From NCBI GenBank assembly GCA_017405645.1, contig JAFQZZ010000021.1, positions 1 through 56,437 on the forward strand: DNA of 56,437 bases, read 5' to 3'. Both the position numbers and the translations under genes were made by a program. Below the pieces are notes generated by a model. That model saw nothing but the letters and a program-made list of their open reading frames with translations, was not told the origin of the DNA and did not search any database. This document shows, one piece after another, positions 48,360 to 56,437 of the stretch (position 1 is the stretch's first letter; every line of letters starts with the position of its first letter). This DNA comes from Bacillota bacterium (lineage in GTDB: Bacteria > Bacillota > Clostridia > Peptostreptococcales > Anaerovoracaceae).

Positions 48360-48992
48360 CTATTTGATTACCGTCATGATCTCCTCGATGGGGAGCTTGG
48401 CCGGGCTTTTCCGGTCGCCTTCCGGAACGCCCATGGGCACCAGGGCCACCAGTTTATGCCGGTCCCTGCGGAAGGGGATCACTTCTTCCAGTTCCAGCAG
48501 GGTGTGGTTGGCGCTGGTCATCCAGCAGGCTCCGTAACCCAGAGCGAAGGTGGACAGCACCATGTTCTCCACCGCCGCGCCAATGTTCTGGATGCCGGGA
48601 TTGGCGTACCACATCCGGTCCCGGTCGATCTGGGGCATATCCGCCGCGATGACTTCCTTGAGTCCTTCCGGGATATATTCATTGGCAAAGACCGCGATCA
48701 CGGTCGGAGCGCTTCTGAAAAAGGTGGAAAACCGGGAAAACTTCAGGAACTTGGCTCCCTTTTCCTCTCCCAGGCCTTCGGCGATCCTCGCCATCTTCGC
48801 ATCCACGGTCTGGCCCATCTTTTCCAGCAGTTCCTTGTCCTGGATGATGACGAAATGCCAGTTCTGCGCATTCTTGGCGGAAGGCGCGCAGCCCGCCGCT
48901 GCGATAATCTTCTTCAGGTCTTCGTCTTTGATCTGTTCGTCCTTGAATTTGCGGACGCTGTAACGTGCATCCAATACATCAAAAAAATCCAT
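48360..48992 (-). CDS. Nitroreductase family FMN oxidoreductase
   Basis: 210 residues from ATG 48992 (AAGGAAAA upstream; the TTG-started longer form is less likely). FMN-binding YSVRKFKDEQI (about 11-21), CAPSAKNAQNWHFVI and GYGACWMTSANH are typical. Dimeric flavoenzyme reducing nitro compounds, quinones or flavins with NAD(P)H; the physiological substrate is unknown. First gene of a four-gene operon running to deoA, with its own promoter. Confidence 0.88.
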   Translation of the reverse strand: MDFFDVLDARYSVRKFKDEQIKDEDLKKIIAAAGCAPSAKNAQNWHFVIIQDKELLEKMGQTVDAKMARIAEGLGEEKGAKFLKFSRFSTFFRSAPTVIAVFANEYIPEGLKEVIAADMPQIDRDRMWYANPGIQNIGAAVENMVLSTFALGYGACWMTSANHTLLELEEVIPFRRDRHKLVALVPMGVPEGDRKSPAKLPIEEIMTVIK

Positions 48993-49040
48993 GTTCCGTT
49001 TTCCTTTCCCCAATCGTCTGGTTTCTTCTATTCTTTATTC

Positions 49041-49069
49041 ATTATATCCGCATCCGCTGCCGGTTTCAA
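49041..49069 (-). promoter_or_regulatory. Promoter of the nitroreductase-deo operon
   Basis: TTGAAA (49064-49069), 17 bases, TATAAT (49041-49046) on the minus strand. The -35 overlaps the stop codon of the phosphatase gene. Confidence 0.8.
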
Positions 49070-50892
49070 CCCTGGAAAGGCTGCGGCCCGTAATACTTCA
49101 GGCACAGCATGGTCAGGTCATCGAACTGATCCGAATCTTTCACGAAGCCGCTGACCGCCTGTCTCACATTCTGGATCTGAGTCCGGCAGTCTGCTTCCGG
49201 ATTGCGGTTCAACGCTTCCGTCAGCCGGTCCATACCGAAGAGATTCCGTTCTTCATCATTGGCCTCCGGCACTCCGTCGGTATAGACGAACAAGGCGTCG
49301 CCGGGCTCCATCCGGATCTCGTATTCCCTGTAAACAGTGCCTTCCATTCCTCCAATGACGAACCCGTGTTTGTCCTTAAACAATTCGAACCTGCCGTTCC
49401 GCATCAGGTAAGGATACTCGTGGCCGGCGTTGGCCGCTGTCAGCTTTCCGGTGCTGATCTCCAGGATCCCTACCCATACCGTGACGAACATGCCGGTCTG
49501 GTTCTCGGAACACAGCGCTTCGTTAGTTTTGTTCAGGATCTCCCCGGCGGACTGCCCCAACTGGGCGCAGCTCTGGAGTATGATCTTGGATACCATCATG
49601 AAGAGAGCCGCCGGGATCCCCTTGCCGGAAACATCCGCTATTACCAGACCCAGGTGATCTTCATCGATCAGGAAGAAGTCGTAGAAATCGCCTCCCACCT
49701 CCTTCGCAGGATCCATGATAGCGTAAATATCAAACTCCTTCCGCTCCGGGAAGGCCGGGAAACGGTTGGGAAGCATAGAAGTCTGGATCTGAGCCGCCAG
49801 AGCCAGTTCCGTACCGATCCGTTCTTCCTTGGCTGTGATGGCCTCGATTTGCAGGATATAGTCATCCACTTCCTGCGCCAGGCTGATGACATCCTCCGAC
49901 AGCTCCCCGATCTCGTTGTTCCGCACCGCAATGGCTTTCTGACCCTCCAGGATCTTGCGGATGTTGTCGATGACGGTTGCGCTGTCCTTTGTTTTTTTAT
50001 ACAGCCGGATATTCTTCTGTACTCCTCCGAGCGGATGCAGAACGTAACGCACCAGGAACAGGATGATCAGGGCCAGCAGGATGGTTTCAAACAACAGCCC
50101 GTAAAAGGTCCCCCGCCAGGTTTCGATCCGCACGGCTTTTTTCAGGGAAGACATATTGTAAGTGACTCCGATCAGCACGGCCTTGTCATCGAACTGCTCC
50201 ATACATACATAGCAATCCACATAGTCCCCGGCATTGGCCAGCTTTTCCCGGGATTTTTCCACGGCGGACCGCATGGAGTCCTGTTGGCTCTTATTGTCCG
50301 CCACGGATACCTCGACCCCCAGAACATAGGCGTCCTCCGGACCGGTGCCCCGGACAGCGCCGGGTTCCGCCCCGCTGAAGAGGAAAAACTGTTTTTGATA
50401 AGCGTCTTCGGACTCCGTGTCCGTCACCACGCTGAACAGGTAATCGATTTTATAATTCCGTTTGATCTGGTCCACCCGGGTGAGCAGCCAGGAATAGACG
50501 ATCTCCGCATAGAGTTTCTGGTCTTCCTCCGGCAGCGCTTCGACCTCTTCTGTCGTGGCATATTTCAAAAACATGCCGGGCTGGTGTTCCAGCAGCAGCC
50601 GGCTCTGTTCCCGGGTTTTTTCACCGGTTTCATAGTCCGCATCGTATTCGATGTCCAACTCTCCGGCGTGTTCGATCCAATAATGCAGCAGCCAATCATA
50701 GGCCGGGTATTCCCGGATCGAATCCATGACTTCCTCTGCCGTATTAACCGCCAGTTCTTCCGTCTGTTCCGCCACGGTAGCATAAGACAGGCGATACTGG
50801 GCATAGTAAGTCAGCCCCATCGTAATGAGCAATACGATAGCGGCGATAATATAGATCTGCCTAATTAAGCCTTTTACATGTCGCTGACTCAT
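49066..50892 (-). CDS. Membrane sensor with SpoIIE-type PP2C phosphatase domain
   Basis: 608 residues: membrane helix (about 10-30), an extracytoplasmic sensor region of about 230 residues, second helix (about 270-292), HAMP-like linker and coiled coil (about 293-375), then a PP2C/SpoIIE domain (about 385-605) with the metal aspartates in KEVGGDFYDFF, VIADVSGKGIPAALFM and VYTDGVPEA, ending FDDLTML. Such proteins dephosphorylate an anti-anti-sigma factor in response to a signal. No anti-sigma or STAS partner lies in the window. Lies 19 bases after the LtaS-like gene, so possibly wall-stress related. Confidence 0.9.
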   Translation of the reverse strand: MSQRHVKGLIRQIYIIAAIVLLITMGLTYYAQYRLSYATVAEQTEELAVNTAEEVMDSIREYPAYDWLLHYWIEHAGELDIEYDADYETGEKTREQSRLLLEHQPGMFLKYATTEEVEALPEEDQKLYAEIVYSWLLTRVDQIKRNYKIDYLFSVVTDTESEDAYQKQFFLFSGAEPGAVRGTGPEDAYVLGVEVSVADNKSQQDSMRSAVEKSREKLANAGDYVDCYVCMEQFDDKAVLIGVTYNMSSLKKAVRIETWRGTFYGLLFETILLALIILFLVRYVLHPLGGVQKNIRLYKKTKDSATVIDNIRKILEGQKAIAVRNNEIGELSEDVISLAQEVDDYILQIEAITAKEERIGTELALAAQIQTSMLPNRFPAFPERKEFDIYAIMDPAKEVGGDFYDFFLIDEDHLGLVIADVSGKGIPAALFMMVSKIILQSCAQLGQSAGEILNKTNEALCSENQTGMFVTVWVGILEISTGKLTAANAGHEYPYLMRNGRFELFKDKHGFVIGGMEGTVYREYEIRMEPGDALFVYTDGVPEANDEERNLFGMDRLTEALNRNPEADCRTQIQNVRQAVSGFVKDSDQFDDLTMLCLKYYGPQPFQG

Positions 50893-50911
50893 GATAACCT
50901 CTCCCGTATCT

Positions 50912-53593
50912 TTATGGCAGGACCACTACGCCGGCCAGTCCTTTTTTCAGATAATACTCTTGTTCTTTCTTTTCCCAGACGTAGGCGTACAGCCCACAGG
51001 GATCGTTCTCCAGGTCCCAGTTCTCCATCATCTCGTCGATGTTGCCGTAGGATCGCAGGAAGCCGTAGATATTATACTTTTCCTTCAGCTCCATGATATT
51101 CTCCAGGGTGTACTCGTCCACGGGGTAGAAGATCACGTTGTGGAGCCCCTCATCGATGAAGCTCACCAGTTTTTCCCCGTCCTTGAGGATAAAGATGGTC
51201 CGTTCCATCAGGTCCGGGTGGTTCTCCATCATGGCCTCGGCAAACAGGATGCTCTCGGTGGAAGCGTTGGTCTTCATCTTCACGAAGGTCCAGTCGTTCT
51301 GGGAAATATAGATATTGGCGTCTTTATGCTCCTCCATCCAATCCATCAGTTCCTCCCCGGTCATCAGGGTCAGTCCCTTGCGGGTGAATTTTTCCTTGGC
51401 GTACAGGAGGTCGTCATAGGACCGGATCCCGGCGGTGTTCCTGAGGTAAATGGATAGCTGCTCCGGCTCCTCGCACATGATCGTATGGCCGTCCGTGGTC
51501 CAGGTCAGGTTCACGAAGATGTCCCGCACCCCGTCGTCATACAGTTCGTTCAGGTTCTCCAGGCAGTACAGGCCGTCCCGTTTCGGGTCTTTGCTGTTTG
51601 CCGCCGACATGATCACCGGCGCCCTGGGGATCGAACTGTAGAATTCCTCCGGACCCGCGTCGGTGGAGTTCGCCTTCGCGTCCTCGATCACTTCTTTCAG
51701 GTCCCGTCCCTGTTCGTACACCTTCCGGAGCACGTCCTCCTCCAGGTAGAAGTCCGCCGTGGCCTCCATGGAAAGGGCTTTTTCATACAGTTCCTCGTAA
51801 CCGTCCAGGGGGTAGGACTTGTGGGTCTTGCGGTCCACGATCTCGGAATCGCTGAAAATCCCCGCCGTGCTCATCTTGAACATGATGTCTCCCGTCAGGA
51901 AGGACCCTTCCGCCACGTAAGCCCGCACCGGCACGAAGTTTTCCTCGATGGTCAGGAGGTTGTGGCCGAAATACAGGGTGTCCAGGTCTTCCCAACCCAT
52001 CAGGTAAGCGATGGTGGGCAGGAAATCCGCCTGGCCGCCGACCATTTCCACCGTATCTCTCTTGCCCAGGCCCGGGATATGGATCACCAGCGGAATATTC
52101 ATGGCGTCCTCATAGCTGTATTCGTCTACATCCAGGTACTCGCTCATCCGCAGCCGGACGTCCACGGTCTTGGGATTCATCCCCAGGTGGTCGCCGTAAA
52201 AGGCCACGATGGTGTTGTCCGCCATGCCCCTTTCTTCCAGTTCCTCGAAGAACTCTTCCAGGCACTGGTCCACGTAATGCATGCTCTTCAGGTAGTTGCC
52301 GAAGTGGGTATCCACGTCTTTCTTCAGCAGTTTGAAGTCCGAATCCTCGATCTCAAAGGGATAGTGAGAGGACAGGGTGATCATAAAGCTGTAGAAGGGT
52401 TCCTTCTTGTCCTCCATAATGTCCAGGGATTGCTTGAAGAACAGGGAATCGCTCATGCCCAGCCCAATCACGTCCTTCTTCGGGTCGAAGGTAAAGTCTT
52501 CTTCCGAATAGTAACGGTCAAAGCCCAGTCCCGGATAGGCCCGGTCCCGGCTCCAGAACGTCTTGTCGTAGGGATGGTACACGTCGGCGGTGGTGTAGCC
52601 CTGCTCCTTCAACAGAATGGGCAGGCCCCGCCAGTAATTGTTGGTGTAGATTCCGTAGGTATAGTAGTCCAGCGTACCGTACAGGGAGTTGTTGGTGGCA
52701 AATTCCGCGTCGGCGGTGTTGCCACTGCCGGTCTGCTGGTAGTAGGAATCAAAGTAGAAGGAATCTTCCTTGATCAGTTTATTGATAAAGGGCGTGATCA
52801 CCTGGCCGTTGTAGGTCCGGTTCACCACGAAGTTCTGCATGGCTTCGATCTGAATGATGATCAGGTTCATGTCCTTCGCCACGCCGAAATCCGGCCCGTC
52901 TTTTTCCGTTTCATAGTCGCCCTGGTAGTAGCCGATGTTGCTGTAATCCTTTCCGGCCGCTTCGATCTGATGGATCCCGGTGAAATCCCGGAGATGATAC
53001 GAGAAGTATTCCGTGTTCAGCACGGATCCGGTCAGGGAATCGCTCTCCGGAACGACGGCGATCATGCCGGCCAGCAGCAGCACCGCCGCCAGCAGGAAGC
53101 AAAGCCGGCTCTTCCAGGAGGAAAACCGTCCCCAGGAACCTCTCTTCTTCGCCATTTTTGCCCCGATGATCCCCAGAACGATCACCAGCAAAGCATCCGC
53201 GAAGAGCCACAGGGAATTCAGGTTGAAGGCCGCCTTGACGCTGTCCATCACGCCCGTCAGCAGGCCTCCGCCGGAGGCGATGGCCGAGAGGGTCAGCTTC
53301 CGGTTGAAGAACCCGAAGTAATTCACGTCCGCCACCATGAGCACCGTCAGCAGCAGGTACAGGATCCCGAAGATCCATTTCCGCTTGAAGATCATGGACA
53401 GCACCACCAGGATCACGAAGGTGATCCCCACCGCCGGCCAGAGGGCCGAACCGGCATCCATCAGCGTGTAATAGTACCACAGTTTCCACAAGGTCAGGGC
53501 CGCCATGGCCAGCGCGATAACGATGGCCAGTGCCTTACCGCCGTTTCCTTTCCTTGTATTGTCGATCTCTGTTGTTCCGTTATGCTTTTCCAT
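50912..53593 (-). CDS. LtaS-like sulfatase-fold membrane transferase with degenerate GDPD-like C-terminus
   Basis: 893 residues. Five N-terminal membrane helices (about 20-205) and a sulfatase-fold domain (about 265-565) as in lipoteichoic acid synthase. Ligands include MNLIIIQIEAMQN, the nucleophile Thr in QQTGSGNTADAEF, and FYGDHLGMNP near residue 432. The extra 290 residues resemble a glycerophosphodiester phosphodiesterase barrel (LENLNELYDDGVRDIFVN, TWTTDGHTI), but the metal and catalytic residues are missing. Likely makes or modifies a glycerol-phosphate polymer. About twice the usual post-membrane length. ahcY ends 2 bases before it. Confidence 0.87.
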   Translation of the reverse strand: MEKHNGTTEIDNTRKGNGGKALAIVIALAMAALTLWKLWYYYTLMDAGSALWPAVGITFVILVVLSMIFKRKWIFGILYLLLTVLMVADVNYFGFFNRKLTLSAIASGGGLLTGVMDSVKAAFNLNSLWLFADALLVIVLGIIGAKMAKKRGSWGRFSSWKSRLCFLLAAVLLLAGMIAVVPESDSLTGSVLNTEYFSYHLRDFTGIHQIEAAGKDYSNIGYYQGDYETEKDGPDFGVAKDMNLIIIQIEAMQNFVVNRTYNGQVITPFINKLIKEDSFYFDSYYQQTGSGNTADAEFATNNSLYGTLDYYTYGIYTNNYWRGLPILLKEQGYTTADVYHPYDKTFWSRDRAYPGLGFDRYYSEEDFTFDPKKDVIGLGMSDSLFFKQSLDIMEDKKEPFYSFMITLSSHYPFEIEDSDFKLLKKDVDTHFGNYLKSMHYVDQCLEEFFEELEERGMADNTIVAFYGDHLGMNPKTVDVRLRMSEYLDVDEYSYEDAMNIPLVIHIPGLGKRDTVEMVGGQADFLPTIAYLMGWEDLDTLYFGHNLLTIEENFVPVRAYVAEGSFLTGDIMFKMSTAGIFSDSEIVDRKTHKSYPLDGYEELYEKALSMEATADFYLEEDVLRKVYEQGRDLKEVIEDAKANSTDAGPEEFYSSIPRAPVIMSAANSKDPKRDGLYCLENLNELYDDGVRDIFVNLTWTTDGHTIMCEEPEQLSIYLRNTAGIRSYDDLLYAKEKFTRKGLTLMTGEELMDWMEEHKDANIYISQNDWTFVKMKTNASTESILFAEAMMENHPDLMERTIFILKDGEKLVSFIDEGLHNVIFYPVDEYTLENIMELKEKYNIYGFLRSYGNIDEMMENWDLENDPCGLYAYVWEKKEQEYYLKKGLAGVVVLP

Positions 53594-53594
53594 T

Positions 53595-54848
53595 TTATAA
53601 ATCCCAGCTGTTCAGATACTTTTTCTGCTCTTCCGTCAGTTCGTCGATCTCAATTCCCCAGGCCGCCAGTTTCCGCCGACCGATGAGCTGATCGATCTCC
53701 CCGGATACATCGTAGACCCGGTTCTCCAGTTTTCCCCGGTTCTCCAGGATATATAAGGCGCTAAGGGCCTGCACCGCGAAGCTCATGTCCATGATCTCCG
53801 CCGGATGCCCGTCCGCCGCGGCGATGTTCACCAGTTTCCCCTCGGCGATCAGGTGGATCCACTTGCCGTTCTCCAGCTGATAGCCCATGATATTGTTCCG
53901 GGTCTCCTTTTTGTCCAGGCACCGCTTCTCCAGTTCCGCCACGTCCACTTCCACGTTGAAGTGCCCCGCATTGGCCAGGATAGCGCCTTCCTTCATTTCC
54001 AGCATGTCTTCGTAAGTGATTACCCGGTTGCAGCCGGTGGCCGACACGAAAAAGTCGCCCCGGGCCGCCGCCTGGTGCATCTTCATCACTTCAAACCCGT
54101 CCATCACCGCTTCGATGGCGGGGATCGGGTCCACTTCCGTCACGATGACCCGGGCTCCCAGGGCCTTGGCCCGCATGGCGATGCCCTTGGAGCACCATCC
54201 GTACCCGGCCACCACCACGGTCTTGCCGGCGATGATCAGGTTGGTGTTCCGGAGAAGGCTGTCCCAGACCGACTGGCCGGTGCCGTATCGGTTGTCGAAC
54301 AGGTGCTTGCACTGCGCATCGTTTACCGCCACCATGGGGAACTTCAGAGCTCCCTCCTTTTCCATGGCCTTCAGCCGGATGATCCCGGTGGTGGTCTCCT
54401 CACAGCCGCCCCAGACTTCCTTCATCAGGTCCGGCCGCTTCGTGTGGAGCATGTTCACCAGATCGCCCCCGTCGTCAATGACAATGTTGGGCCCATGTTC
54501 CAGCGCCATTTCAATGTGTCGTTCGTATTCCTCGTCCGTAGCGCCGTGGTAGGCGTTGACCTTCATCCCGGTGGCCGCCAGGGCCGCCGCCACGTCGTCC
54601 TGGGTGGACAGGGCGTTGCTGCCGGTGACCGACATGTCCGCGCCTCCCGCCGCCAGCACCTCGCAGAGGTAGGCGGTCTTGGCTTCCAGATGGATGGACA
54701 GGGAGATCTTCACGCCCTCAAAGGGACGCGTTTCCCTGAACTCCTCTTCCAGTCCGTTCAGCAGGGGCATGTTGTTCCGCACCCAGTCGATCTTCCGACG
54801 CCCTGAAGGCGCCAGCGTGATATCTCTGATTTCGTACTCTTTCTTCAA
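53595..54848 (-). CDS. ahcY: Adenosylhomocysteinase
   Basis: 417 residues, a short form like thermophile/archaeal enzymes. NAD-binding VVVAGYGWCSKGIAMRAKALGA (in parts: VVVAGYGWCSKG), catalytic segment LKFPMVAVNDAQCKHLFDNRYGTGQS (in parts: AVNDAQCKHLFDN, RYGTGQS), and AAADGHPAEIMDMSFA. Splits S-adenosylhomocysteine into adenosine and homocysteine, relieving product inhibition of methyltransferases. Starts at TTG 54848 with GGAG 8 bases upstream, both supplied by a repeat related to the one at radC. Ends KYLNSWDL rather than the usual YRY. Confidence 0.95.
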   Translation of the reverse strand: MKKEYEIRDITLAPSGRRKIDWVRNNMPLLNGLEEEFRETRPFEGVKISLSIHLEAKTAYLCEVLAAGGADMSVTGSNALSTQDDVAAALAATGMKVNAYHGATDEEYERHIEMALEHGPNIVIDDGGDLVNMLHTKRPDLMKEVWGGCEETTTGIIRLKAMEKEGALKFPMVAVNDAQCKHLFDNRYGTGQSVWDSLLRNTNLIIAGKTVVVAGYGWCSKGIAMRAKALGARVIVTEVDPIPAIEAVMDGFEVMKMHQAAARGDFFVSATGCNRVITYEDMLEMKEGAILANAGHFNVEVDVAELEKRCLDKKETRNNIMGYQLENGKWIHLIAEGKLVNIAAADGHPAEIMDMSFAVQALSALYILENRGKLENRVYDVSGEIDQLIGRRKLAAWGIEIDELTEEQKKYLNSWDL

Positions 54849-54866
54849 TATTCAATCTCCAATCTT
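54844..54866. repeat. Single copy of the radC-type repeat supplying the ahcY start signals
   Basis: TTCAATATTCAATCTCCAAT-type sequence fills the 18-base gap between the CoA-transferase and ahcY. It shares CTCCAATCTT and flanking TTCAAT with the tandem repeat at 15576-15603 and places GGAG 8 bases before TTG in the same way. Confidence 0.7.
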
Positions 54867-56204
54867 TTATCTTTTATTACTCTTCCTCCAGATCCCCATC
54901 TTTTCCGCTTCCCGGATCAGGTCTTCCCGGAAATCCGGATGGGCCAGGGAGATCACGGCTTCCGCCCGCTCCCAGGTGGATTTGCCGGCCAGGTTCACCA
55001 CACCGTATTCCGTAGCCGCGTAAAAGGCCAGGCTCCGGGGGGTGGAAACGATCTCGCCGGGTTTGAAGGTGGGCACGATGCGGGATACGATGTTCCCCTC
55101 CTTGTCCTTCCGGGTGGAAGACAGAGCGATGAAGCATTTCCCGCCGTTGGATTCAAAGGACCCCTCCACGAAATCGATCTGACCGCCGGTGCCGCTGATC
55201 TGCCGGGTGCCCGCCGATTCCGAACTGAACTGGCTGAACAGGTCCAGGGACACACAGTTGACGATGCAGGTCAGGTTGTCGTTCTCGCTCATGACCCTGG
55301 GGGAATTGACGAAGTCCACCGGGAAAGAAGCCACTGCCGGATTTTCCGCCACCCACTCATGCACGCGGCGGCTGCCCATGGCCACAGACCAGACGCCCCG
55401 GCCTTCCCCCACCCGGTTGTATTTATTGGTGAGTTTGCCGGCTTCCGCCAGGTCCACAAAGCCGTCGCAGGTCATTTCCGTGTACATCCCCAGGTCCTTC
55501 AGGTCCGACTCCGCCAGCATCTGGCCGATCACGTTGGGCATTCCGCCGATCCCCAGCTGCAGGTTCGCCCCGTCGGGGACGTAGGGCAGGATGTTCTCAG
55601 CGATCTTCCGGTCCGTTTCGGTGGGGGTGATGGGCGGGATCTCCGGCATGGGGTGGTCCACCCCTTCCACGATGAAGTCCACTTCGGAAATGTGGATTTT
55701 ATCATCGAATCCGCCGTACACCTTTTTCATGTTATGATTGATCTCCACGATGACGGTCTTCGCCGCATCGCAGATGGCTTTCTGGGATGAATTGATATAG
55801 GAGAAACTGAAATACCCCTCCTCGTCCATGGGCGCCACGCAGAGCATAGCCACGTCCACGTGCAGGTAGTTCCGGTAATACACCGGTTTGTAGCGGTAGA
55901 CCCCGGCCTGGTAGCTGCAAAGGCCCTTGTCCTGGTACTTCCGGTCCAGGCCGCTCATCTGCCAGACGGAATAGGTGAAGGTCTTCCCTTCCGGGTCCGC
56001 CTCCAGGATCTTCAGGGGCCGCATGGTGTACATCCCCCGGACCTTGATGTCGGTCAGTTCTTCCGTCCGGGCCGCCAGGGCCTTGTCCAGAAGGTAGGGC
56101 TGCGCCAGGGAAAGCGTGTATTCCACCCAGTCCCCGCTCTTAATCACCTGAACGGCTTCCCGGGGGGCCCTCAGTTTTGATTTATATTCGCTGTAATAAC
56201 TCAT
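54867..56204 (-). CDS. Acetyl-CoA hydrolase/transferase family CoA-transferase (butyryl- or 4-hydroxybutyrate-CoA type)
   Basis: 445 residues, two CoA-transferase lobes. The expected catalytic Glu is in LGMYTEMTCDGFVDL (about residue 241), and the CoA loops are GIGGMPNVIGQ (about 217) and ISGTGGQIDFVEGS (about 342). Closest in feel to butyryl-CoA:acetate and 4-hydroxybutyrate CoA-transferases of butyrate formers. It would release an acid while keeping the thioester bond energy. First gene of the operon with ahcY, the LtaS-like gene and the phosphatase; own promoter. Exact substrate not settled. Confidence 0.88.
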   Translation of the reverse strand: MSYYSEYKSKLRAPREAVQVIKSGDWVEYTLSLAQPYLLDKALAARTEELTDIKVRGMYTMRPLKILEADPEGKTFTYSVWQMSGLDRKYQDKGLCSYQAGVYRYKPVYYRNYLHVDVAMLCVAPMDEEGYFSFSYINSSQKAICDAAKTVIVEINHNMKKVYGGFDDKIHISEVDFIVEGVDHPMPEIPPITPTETDRKIAENILPYVPDGANLQLGIGGMPNVIGQMLAESDLKDLGMYTEMTCDGFVDLAEAGKLTNKYNRVGEGRGVWSVAMGSRRVHEWVAENPAVASFPVDFVNSPRVMSENDNLTCIVNCVSLDLFSQFSSESAGTRQISGTGGQIDFVEGSFESNGGKCFIALSSTRKDKEGNIVSRIVPTFKPGEIVSTPRSLAFYAATEYGVVNLAGKSTWERAEAVISLAHPDFREDLIREAEKMGIWRKSNKR

Positions 56205-56238
56205 GATCGTCTCCCATGATGTTTAATGCTAACACTTT

Positions 56239-56267
56239 ATTATATAAAGACAGAAAGAGAAAATCAA
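56239..56267 (-). promoter_or_regulatory. Promoter of the CoA-transferase operon
   Basis: TTGATT (56262-56267), 17-base spacer, TATAAT (56239-56244) on the minus strand, about 35 bases before the start codon. Confidence 0.8.
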
Positions 56268-56301
56268 GGTCTTGGGCATTCAAAAACACCCGGCGCTGAA
56301 C

Positions 56302-56437
56302 TGACCCCCAAAAGTTAGACCAAGAATCTAACTTGAGGAGGTCAGTTTTGTTATGGCGAAATACAGTTTTGAGTTTAAGATGATGGTTGTAAATGAGTAC
56401 TTGAACGGGCAAGGCGGCTATACTTATCTTGGGGATA
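56302..56437 (+). mobile_element. Left end of an IS3-family (IS150-like) insertion sequence, cut by the window edge
   Basis: Begins with TGACCCCCAAAAGTTAGAC, the kind of terminal inverted repeat seen in this family, followed by a small internal palindrome GTTAGA/TCTAAC and, at 56353, a transposase OrfA start. The right end and second frame are outside the window, so the target-site duplication cannot be checked. Confidence 0.8.
56353..56437 (+). CDS. IS3-family transposase OrfA, N-terminal fragment
   Basis: ATG 56353 after GAGGAGG (56335-56341) opens MAKYSFEFKMMVVNEYLNGQ and continues GGYTYLGD to the window edge. The YSFEFKxxVVxEYL start is typical of the helix-turn-helix OrfA of IS150-type elements, which is joined to OrfB by frameshifting. 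28 codons visible. Confidence 0.82.
   Translation, partial: MAKYSFEFKMMVVNEYLNGQGGYTYLGD

Noticed and set aside
51485..53686. A 733-codon plus-strand frame opposite the LtaS-like gene
   Set aside because: Antisense shadow; His/Val-rich low-information sequence, while the minus frame has clear membrane and sulfatase motifs.
56182..56412. Minus-strand 76-codon frame at the right end
   Set aside because: Crosses the CoA-transferase promoter and the IS end, has no ribosome site, and lies antisense to the OrfA start.

Overview
The window looks like a chromosomal segment of a Gram-positive anaerobe of the Bacillota, most likely class Clostridia, with moderately high GC (mid to upper 50s %, by eye). 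The signs are RNase Y, a rhodanese-less ThiI beside a cysteine desulfurase, a FtsK/SpoIIIE translocase, an LtaS-like enzyme, sigma-A type promoters, TTG start codons, a Gram-positive SOS box at recA, and a butyrate-type CoA-transferase. Family-level placement is a guess. Coding is dense, mostly on the minus strand, and no stretch over 300 bases lacks a gene. I saw no rRNA, tRNA, CRISPR array or prophage. One IS3-type element begins at the right edge and runs out of the window.

Layout, left to right. 1-220: tail of an unrecognised plus-strand gene and a terminator. 245-4367: a minus-strand peroxide/metal stress operon (OhrR-type MarR regulator, glutathione peroxidase, CDF metal exporter, P1 peptidase, quinol monooxygenase-like protein, prolyl-tRNA deacylase) read from a consensus promoter with a palindromic operator. 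4393-9932: a TetR-headed operon (three small proteins, membrane-anchored erythromycin-esterase-family protein, radical SAM protein, tandem GNAT protein, flavodoxin). 9944-19660: housekeeping genes (thiI, cysteine desulfurase, rny, MinD-like ATPase, radC) followed by a DUF3783/fibronectin-like protein, a barstar/barnase pair and a cell-wall SLH/LRR protein. 19666-28082: an accessory metabolic block with a MocR regulator, class III transaminase, two SDRs, an AraC regulator, an acyltransferase and a GldA-type dehydrogenase. 28097-37360: yraN, recA, GNAT, cinA, pgsA, rimO, ftsK, uppP. 37434-43489: hslO, the asd-dapA-dapB operon, a small tautomerase/YbjQ/wHTH operon, ung and sodA. 43500-49069: glnA and a nucleoside salvage operon (deoA, deoB, metallophosphoesterase, nitroreductase). 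49066-56267: an operon with a CoA-transferase, ahcY, an LtaS-like protein and a SpoIIE-type phosphatase. 56302-end: IS element.

The most interesting signals are regulatory. (1) The transaminase and dehydrogenase promoters lie 5.8 kb apart, yet each carries two CCAACCAA-like boxes exactly 23 bp apart. The proximal box sits 24 bp upstream of the -10 in both, and there is no usual -35. In the transaminase/mocR intergene the distal box falls between the -35 and -10 of mocR. This predicts a GabR-style circuit. (2) Dispersed repeats are recruited as gene parts: one carries the Shine-Dalgarno and TTG start of both radC and ahcY, and another carries the stop codons of deoA and the metallophosphoesterase gene. 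(3) The LtaS-like protein has a C-terminal domain that looks like a glycerophosphodiesterase stripped of its active site. (4) The tandem GNAT gene keeps a full ribosome binding site and ATG at the domain junction. (5) The peroxide operon carries a CDF exporter with manganese-type metal sites.
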